64,000 nt of DNA. Origin: Scopulibacillus_A cellulosilyticus (lineage in GTDB: Bacteria; Bacillota; Bacilli; Bacillales; Sporolactobacillaceae). Positions within the stretch are counted from its first letter, which is position 1. Every line of letters starts with the position of its first letter. This document shows, one piece after another, positions 59,243-64,000 of the stretch. A model generated the notes under the pieces. That model had not been told where the DNA came from. It saw only the letters and a program-made list of their open reading frames with translations, and did not search any database. The DNA lies in assembly GCF_042665295.1 (NCBI RefSeq), contig NZ_JBHTCO010000017.1:1-64000 (forward strand), given 5' to 3'. The translations under genes were made by a program, and so were the position numbers.

Positions 59243-61476
59243 TCGCAGGAAGATGGAATTGTCGTTATGACTTCAGCGCCAAAATCTTTGGCTAAGGAGA
59301 CGATGGAAGAATTGATACGCCAAATGTAATATAAGTCATAAACTAATTGGTCTTGATTGCTGTTTCCACGAAATGATTGTTCAGGAAAACGTTCAATTTG
59401 TTCTCTTTCTTTTTCAAGCTTCCATACTCTTGCTTTAAATGTTTTTCCTATCATCAGCTTATTTAAAGTATCAAGGTTATCTTGTAACCGTTGATTAACC
59501 TGTATTAGCGTCCTTTGTAAAAAGGGATTGATTCTGATCTTTCCTTCTGTGTTTGTAGAAGCTGTGAGATGTTTTGCATAATAATTCAAGGCGGTTAGAA
59601 CGGTCAGCCTTCGTTCGATGCCGGATCTCCCTAACGCACCGGGTGTGTTATGAAGCGGTTTTGCTTCATCCCTGATTTGCTGAAGTTTCTCGTCCAATTC
59701 CAATGCCATATCCGCAAGGTAAGCGGATTGATCACTATCTATTAATTTGTTAATAAAACCATTAAGGTATAGTTTTAAGCCGTTCAGGAAGTCTACGGTT
59801 CTATCGGAGACTTTATCCCGAGTTTTTATAGGAAGGACAAGAACGGAAACGAGCAATCCGATGCCGACTCCCACAAGTGTATCAATAACACGTGCGGTTA
59901 ATAATTGTTCATTAACGCCGCCGAGCAAAAGATTATACATGATTGCTAAGACCATTGTCATCCAAAAAGTCATCAGTGCATATGAAATATCAAGGAGATA
60001 AAAAGCCATAAAAATACAAATGAACAAGAGTAAGAGTTCCAAATCCGTACGCCCGTCTACAAGATGAGCGAAAAAGAATCCGCAAACCGCTCCAATCAGC
60101 GTACCAATAAATCTATGAAAGGCTTTGACAAACGTTCTCCCTACCGATTCGGTTCCAAGAAGAACGACAAACGCAGAAAGTAATGCCCAGAACTGGTGAG
60201 CAGGCGACAAAAGATAGCCAAATATTGTTGCAAGCTCACAGGCAATAGCGGCCTGGACGGCTTTCTTTGTGGATACCCGCATCCCCTTTTCATTTTCGTT
60301 GTTGCTTGACTCCAATTCGTCACTCTCAGAATTCTCGATGTTTAAAAAAGATTTAAGCTTCTCTTTGTTTATATTTTCTATTCTAATTTGGCGCATACGG
60401 TTGGCGCCTTCAATAAGGTGGCTTGCAATCGATTCTACGCGTCTGATTAAATACAACCAGTCTTGATTTTCATCATTTTTGTGATGAAATTGGTCTAAAT
60501 ATGCCCTTAACTCGCGAACAGCATTTTCAGCTTCCTTTAAATGCGAATGGTCATAATCATCCTCCTGCACATCCGAATAGCGTAACGAACGGACGACATT
60601 TAGCAGTGATTTTCTGATCACATCATTTTCAAATGCGTGTAATAGCTTTAAACGTTTTAACGCTGAGAATAATGTCTCTATTAACATTTCTGCATTAAAA
60701 ATATACACTCGCAGGTGCTGGGAGCGAATGCCGGGCCATATTCGAGATGGCTCTGTGGAATGGAGTTCACCTGACAGCATTCTCGTATATGCGTTTAACT
60801 TTGTGATATGTCTGTTAAGACGGTTGAGCCTGAGCCAATTAATTTTTAAATCCTGTATCATATCAATCATGATGTCAAACGTTAAATTAACTTGAATATG
60901 GAATGAAGCCATGCTGCGTTTTAACGTCCTATCGGAGCGCTCTTTGAATAGAATAAAATGGGACAAATAAGCCGACGCAACACCGATAATAATACCAATT
61001 AAAAATAAAAGGAGCTGGTCAAACTTAACGTGCAAGAGAACGGATATATATAAGGAAAAAAACGAGACCATACATAAAGAAAAATAACGTGAACGATAAC
61101 GCTGTAAATAAAAGGCTGAAAAAATAACAATAAGTAATACAATATCTATCACATGGTTAAAAGTTGACGTCCATGTACCTACTGTGACCGAAATACCCCC
61201 AGACAAAGGCAAGAGACACGTGGTGACTTTTTGTTCTGCCATTGTATCGTCATTGACGGCTGTAATGCTCATAAGACTTATGATGCCCGATAAAATGGCG
61301 GCTGTTATCTCTCCTTTTGCGAAAGTATTAACGATAAAAAGCATGCTGAGGACAGAACAGGCAACCGCAAATGTGACTCTGAGTGCCTTTTGAAGACGCA
61401 TTCGTCCGGGATCTGAGGCGGAAATTCGATCAATCCAACGACGAACAGCCAAAAAGTTTATCCATTTTAAATTCAT
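59224..61476 (-). CDS. FUSC/aromatic-acid-exporter-like membrane protein
   Basis: A 750-residue protein with two membrane blocks (about residues 30-200 and 420-580), each of five or six helices, and two cytoplasmic helical domains. It fits the FUSC/YccS/AaeB-like superfamily (fusaric acid and aromatic acid exporters). Typical is the C-terminal block FWALLSAFVVLLGTESVGRTFVKAFHRFIGTLIGAVCG. The substrate is not known. The ATG at 61476 is preferred by alignment of the N-terminal domain, although the ribosome binding site (AAAAGG) is close; the frame extends to 61563. It lies alone between tenA and a ROK regulator. Confidence 0.82.
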   Translation of the reverse strand: MNLKWINFLAVRRWIDRISASDPGRMRLQKALRVTFAVACSVLSMLFIVNTFAKGEITAAILSGIISLMSITAVNDDTMAEQKVTTCLLPLSGGISVTVGTWTSTFNHVIDIVLLIVIFSAFYLQRYRSRYFSLCMVSFFSLYISVLLHVKFDQLLLFLIGIIIGVASAYLSHFILFKERSDRTLKRSMASFHIQVNLTFDIMIDMIQDLKINWLRLNRLNRHITKLNAYTRMLSGELHSTEPSRIWPGIRSQHLRVYIFNAEMLIETLFSALKRLKLLHAFENDVIRKSLLNVVRSLRYSDVQEDDYDHSHLKEAENAVRELRAYLDQFHHKNDENQDWLYLIRRVESIASHLIEGANRMRQIRIENINKEKLKSFLNIENSESDELESSNNENEKGMRVSTKKAVQAAIACELATIFGYLLSPAHQFWALLSAFVVLLGTESVGRTFVKAFHRFIGTLIGAVCGFFFAHLVDGRTDLELLLLFICIFMAFYLLDISYALMTFWMTMVLAIMYNLLLGGVNEQLLTARVIDTLVGVGIGLLVSVLVLPIKTRDKVSDRTVDFLNGLKLYLNGFINKLIDSDQSAYLADMALELDEKLQQIRDEAKPLHNTPGALGRSGIERRLTVLTALNYYAKHLTASTNTEGKIRINPFLQRTLIQVNQRLQDNLDTLNKLMIGKTFKARVWKLEKEREQIERFPEQSFRGNSNQDQLVYDLYYIWRINSSIVSLAKDFGAEVITTIPSSCDRSPER

Positions 61477-61545
61477 ACCTTTTATGATATATGAAAAACA
61501 AAATGAGAGCCAGTCAATGAACTTTTTCTGTTTACGGAAAAAAGC

Positions 61546-61582
61546 TAAAAAAACCGGACCCAAGCGGGAACGGCTTTTATAA
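61546..61582 (-). terminator. Probable terminator of the ROK gene
   Basis: Minus strand AAAGCCG and CGGTTTTTT flank TTCCCGCTTGGGTC; the stem is short but the T run is long. Confidence 0.55.
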
Positions 61583-61586
61583 CTTT

Positions 61587-62825
61587 TTAAAGTATGTTTT
61601 TGTGTGGGGATTCGGTAAAGAACAGCTCAACCAGCATGAGGCAAACCGCGCCAATAACCGCTGCTTGATCACCGAGTTTTGTAAGCATAACTTGAGTTGC
61701 TTTAGCTTGATCGGTCAGCCCTCTTTGGCTGATCGTATCCTTAATACTATCTAAAAGAATGTCGCCTGACTTTGTTACACCGCCGCCCATAATAATGCAG
61801 CTTGGATTTACGATATGGATAAGGTTGCTTAACCCGATGCCAAGGTATTTTCCCGTTTGTTTAAGCAATTTAATGCAAAATTGATCGCCTTGTAAAGCTG
61901 CCTGGTTAATCAACTCACCTGTCAATTGATCAAGATTATTGTCCGTCATTTCTATAAGCATGCTTTCTTCACCCATAACGAGCTGTTTCTTGGCACGTTC
62001 GGCGATATAAGGTCCTGCCGCTAATGCTTCAAGGCAGCCGTAATTGCCGCAGCTGCATTTAGGTCCATCAATATCGATGGTCATGTGACCGATTTCTCCG
62101 CTTAAGAATTCATTTCCGTGAAGTAACTTCCCATTAATAATTATGCCTGCACCGATTCCTTGGCCAACATTAACACAGACAAAGTCACCGATATCATAGC
62201 CATTTCCAAACCATGCTTCACCCAAAGCCATCGAGTTGGCATCATTTTCTATTTTAACAGTCATATTAAATTCAGATTCAAGATGTTCTTTAATTGGAAT
62301 GTTACGGAGCTTCAACCCCGGGGCATAAATGGCTATACCGTTTTCAATATCAACAATGCCGTGCATGGCCACACCAATACCTAAAATATGTTCATGATTA
62401 ATTTGTTTATTTTGATTAAGAAGCTGTTTTACTGAGTTTGATAGTAATGATAGAAGACTTTCATTTGTGACCGGATGAATAATATCTATGAAAACTGAGT
62501 CAATGATACCGGCATTCAAATTGGTTATGACGGAATAAATGGAGGTTGGGCTGACATCAATTCCAATGACGAAGAAATTTTTTGCATTTATAATAAGCAT
62601 TGTCGGTTTTCTTCCGCCCCTTGATTCTCCTTGGTTGCTTTCAATAACAATATCAGAATCAATTAATTCTTTAACAATATTACTGACTGTTGGGGGCGTT
62701 AACTTAGTCTGTTTGGCAATTTCCGCGCGTGAAATAGGGCCTTCAGTTCTTATTTTATTTAAAATTAATGAGCGGTTAAGTGATTTCATTAATTGGAAGC
62801 TTCCGGCTAATAGCTTTTGTGTCAT
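61587..62825 (-). CDS. ROK-family transcriptional regulator (XylR/NagC type)
   Basis: A 412-residue protein: an N-terminal winged helix (SRAEIAKQTKLTPPTVSNIVKELI, about residues 25-50) and a ROK sugar-binding domain. The zinc site CSCGNYGCLEALA and the preceding GEIGHMTI are typical, and the ATP-like motif IGIDVSPTSIYS is altered, as in regulators rather than kinases. It probably represses a sugar gene set, perhaps the divergent galT genes. Start 62825 follows AGGAGTGG. A palindrome (TAAATTAATTTA) lies in its own promoter region, a candidate operator. Confidence 0.9.
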   Translation of the reverse strand: MTQKLLAGSFQLMKSLNRSLILNKIRTEGPISRAEIAKQTKLTPPTVSNIVKELIDSDIVIESNQGESRGGRKPTMLIINAKNFFVIGIDVSPTSIYSVITNLNAGIIDSVFIDIIHPVTNESLLSLLSNSVKQLLNQNKQINHEHILGIGVAMHGIVDIENGIAIYAPGLKLRNIPIKEHLESEFNMTVKIENDANSMALGEAWFGNGYDIGDFVCVNVGQGIGAGIIINGKLLHGNEFLSGEIGHMTIDIDGPKCSCGNYGCLEALAAGPYIAERAKKQLVMGEESMLIEMTDNNLDQLTGELINQAALQGDQFCIKLLKQTGKYLGIGLSNLIHIVNPSCIIMGGGVTKSGDILLDSIKDTISQRGLTDQAKATQVMLTKLGDQAAVIGAVCLMLVELFFTESPHKNIL

Positions 62826-62859
62826 TGATACCACTCCTATGAACGATTAAAACAAAAAT

Positions 62860-62873
62860 AAATTAATTTATAC
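62860..62873. promoter_or_regulatory. Candidate ROK operator
   Basis: AAATTAATTT-type palindrome (TAAATTAATTTA) about 35 bases upstream of the ROK start. A related AAAATTAATTAATAAA word lies at 63027-63042 before galT. The remaining gap to 63138 holds no gene. Confidence 0.4.
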
Positions 62874-63138
62874 TAAGATTCTGTATATGCCTTTAGTCTT
62901 AACAATGGGCAAGTTTTCTTTAATTATAACTCTAGCTGCTTATTGAGTAAAATGGAAATTTACTGATAAAATAGTAAACAGCGCTATTGATAATGTTGTT
63001 TATAGGTCCTATAATGAAAGTAAATAAAATTAATTAATAAAGTGTCGGCTGAACTATTTTATCTTACTAAAAGAGTAAATGATAGTAGTTTTAGAAATCT
63101 TAATAAAGAAAGCGCTACCTAAAAGAGGAGGGTCATTA

Positions 63139-64000
63139 ATGGCTGAATTAAGATATAATCCTTTACTTGACGACTGGACAATGGTTTCGGCAAAGCGGCA
63201 AAACCGTCCGCAAATGCCTAAAGATTTCTGTCCGTTCTGTCCAGGGTCGGGGCAAGTGCCCGACCATTATGATGTCCATCTTTATCATAATGATTTTCCG
63301 GTACTTTCTCCAAATCCGCCGGAGCCCGATAATGTTGGAGGATCACTTTATAAAACAAAAGAAGCTAAAGGGAAATGCGAAGTTGTCCTATATTCTCCAG
63401 ACCACTATGCAACGATACCAGACCTTACCCGGAATCATATGTACAAACTGGTTGATCTTTGGACGGATACATTTGCTGAATTAGATAACGATCCTGAACA
63501 TAAGTACGTGATGATTTTTGAAAACCGCGGGGAAGAGGTTGGTGTGACGATGCCGCATCCTCATGGGCAAATTTACGCTTATCCTTTTATTCCGTTAAAA
63601 GTAAGAACCGAACTGAATAATTGTCAAAAATATTATGAAAAAAATAATCGAAATATGTTTGACGATATGATTACTGAAGAAAAACGTTTTGAACAACGTG
63701 TTATTCTCGAAAATGAAGCTTTCATCGCTTTTATTCCATTTTTTACCGATTATCCATATGGTTTATTTGTTATCAGTAAAGAAAATAAGACAGCAATTAC
63801 CGAATTTACAGAACATGAAAAGTATTTGTTAGGTGATATACTGCAAAAGATTGTCGGCGGTATGGATAAGATATATGATCGTCTGTTTCCTTATATGATG
63901 GTGATGCATCAACGACCGTCAAATGGCGAGGATGTAAGTCATTATTACCGTTTTCACATCGAGTTTTATCCGCCGCTTCGCGATAAAAATAAAATCAAAT
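63139..64000 (+). CDS. galT: Galactose-1-phosphate uridylyltransferase (partial, runs off the window)
   Basis: The first 287 residues of a GalT of the class-I type. It swaps UMP between UDP-glucose and galactose-1-phosphate in the Leloir pathway. The zinc-ligand pair CPFCPG is near residue 30, and the active-site HPHGQ near 138, with His as nucleophile. The following FIPFFTDYPYGLF region and YYRFHIEFYPPL are family typical. AGAGGAGGG precedes the ATG. There is no stop before the window end. It is divergent from the ROK regulator, which may control it. Confidence 0.93.
   Translation, partial: MAELRYNPLLDDWTMVSAKRQNRPQMPKDFCPFCPGSGQVPDHYDVHLYHNDFPVLSPNPPEPDNVGGSLYKTKEAKGKCEVVLYSPDHYATIPDLTRNHMYKLVDLWTDTFAELDNDPEHKYVMIFENRGEEVGVTMPHPHGQIYAYPFIPLKVRTELNNCQKYYEKNNRNMFDDMITEEKRFEQRVILENEAFIAFIPFFTDYPYGLFVISKENKTAITEFTEHEKYLLGDILQKIVGGMDKIYDRLFPYMMVMHQRPSNGEDVSHYYRFHIEFYPPLRDKNKIK

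Overview
The window comes from a low-GC Gram-positive endospore-former of the order Bacillales. Signs of this are strong GGAGG-type ribosome binding sites with frequent GTG/TTG starts, TPP riboswitches, a Bce-type peptide-antibiotic resistance module, PdaA (spore cortex), YfkD, SE1561, YtxH and CvfC families, and PerR-, CodY-, sigma-B- and sigma-54-like sites. Several genes between 32 and 53 kb (YfkJ-like phosphatase, YihY/YfkH, YfkF-like MFS, YfkD, pdaA, alkA) match the B. subtilis yfk-yfj neighbourhood. I cannot name the genus from the sequence alone.

Layout. 0-4.2 kb: the tail of a structured RNA with a terminator, a ureohydrolase, then a TPP-riboswitch operon thiW-thiD-thiM-thiE. 4.2-8 kb: an unrecognised lipoprotein, a macrodomain protein and a flavin amine oxidase. 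8-12.8 kb: a Bce-type two-component system and ABC exporter whose response regulator is frameshifted. 13-15 kb: a DHA2 drug exporter with an unusual repeat-bearing tail. 15.3-20.4 kb: a sigma-54 promoter, gabT, a sigma-54 activator, a C-N hydrolase and an APC permease, a likely GABA or amine catabolic unit. 20.8-26.4 kb: two more amino-acid permeases, an rRNA m5C methyltransferase and two small unrecognised genes. 26.7-28.7 kb: an IS605-type element carrying only a divergent TnpB. 28.9-38.8 kb: PepF, a BsuPI lipoprotein, a YjbQ protein, a tyrosine phosphatase, CvfC, a LysM-3D protein, an odd ABC pair, YtxH, YihY and a Ser/Thr kinase. 38.9-50.9 kb: a repeat-rich His/Arg/Tyr protein, an acetolactate-synthase-like enzyme with an FMN glutamate-synthase-like enzyme behind a sigma-B-like promoter, a PIB4 metal exporter and a redoxin each behind a PerR-like box, VanZ, MFS, OsmC, YfkD, SE1561, PdaA and an SDR. 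51-53.3 kb: CbiA and AlkA. 53.4-53.6 kb: a dense DnaA-box cluster. 53.7-59.2 kb: thiX-thiZ-thiY, a second TPP riboswitch, ylmB and tenA. 59.2-64 kb: a FUSC-like membrane protein, a ROK regulator and the start of galT, which runs off the window.

The strongest theme is thiamine. One locus takes up and phosphorylates the thiazole and joins it to HMP-PP. The other imports formylaminopyrimidine-type breakdown products and converts them back to HMP. The second theme is amine and amino-acid use. Unusual items are the DnaA-box cluster, a dispersed MITE-like repeat (one copy holding 77-bp tandem repeats), a degenerate ABC ATPase, a secreted LysM-3D gene that seems to lack an NTG start codon, and the frameshifted response regulator. 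I did not find a clearly new multi-gene defence or biosynthetic system.
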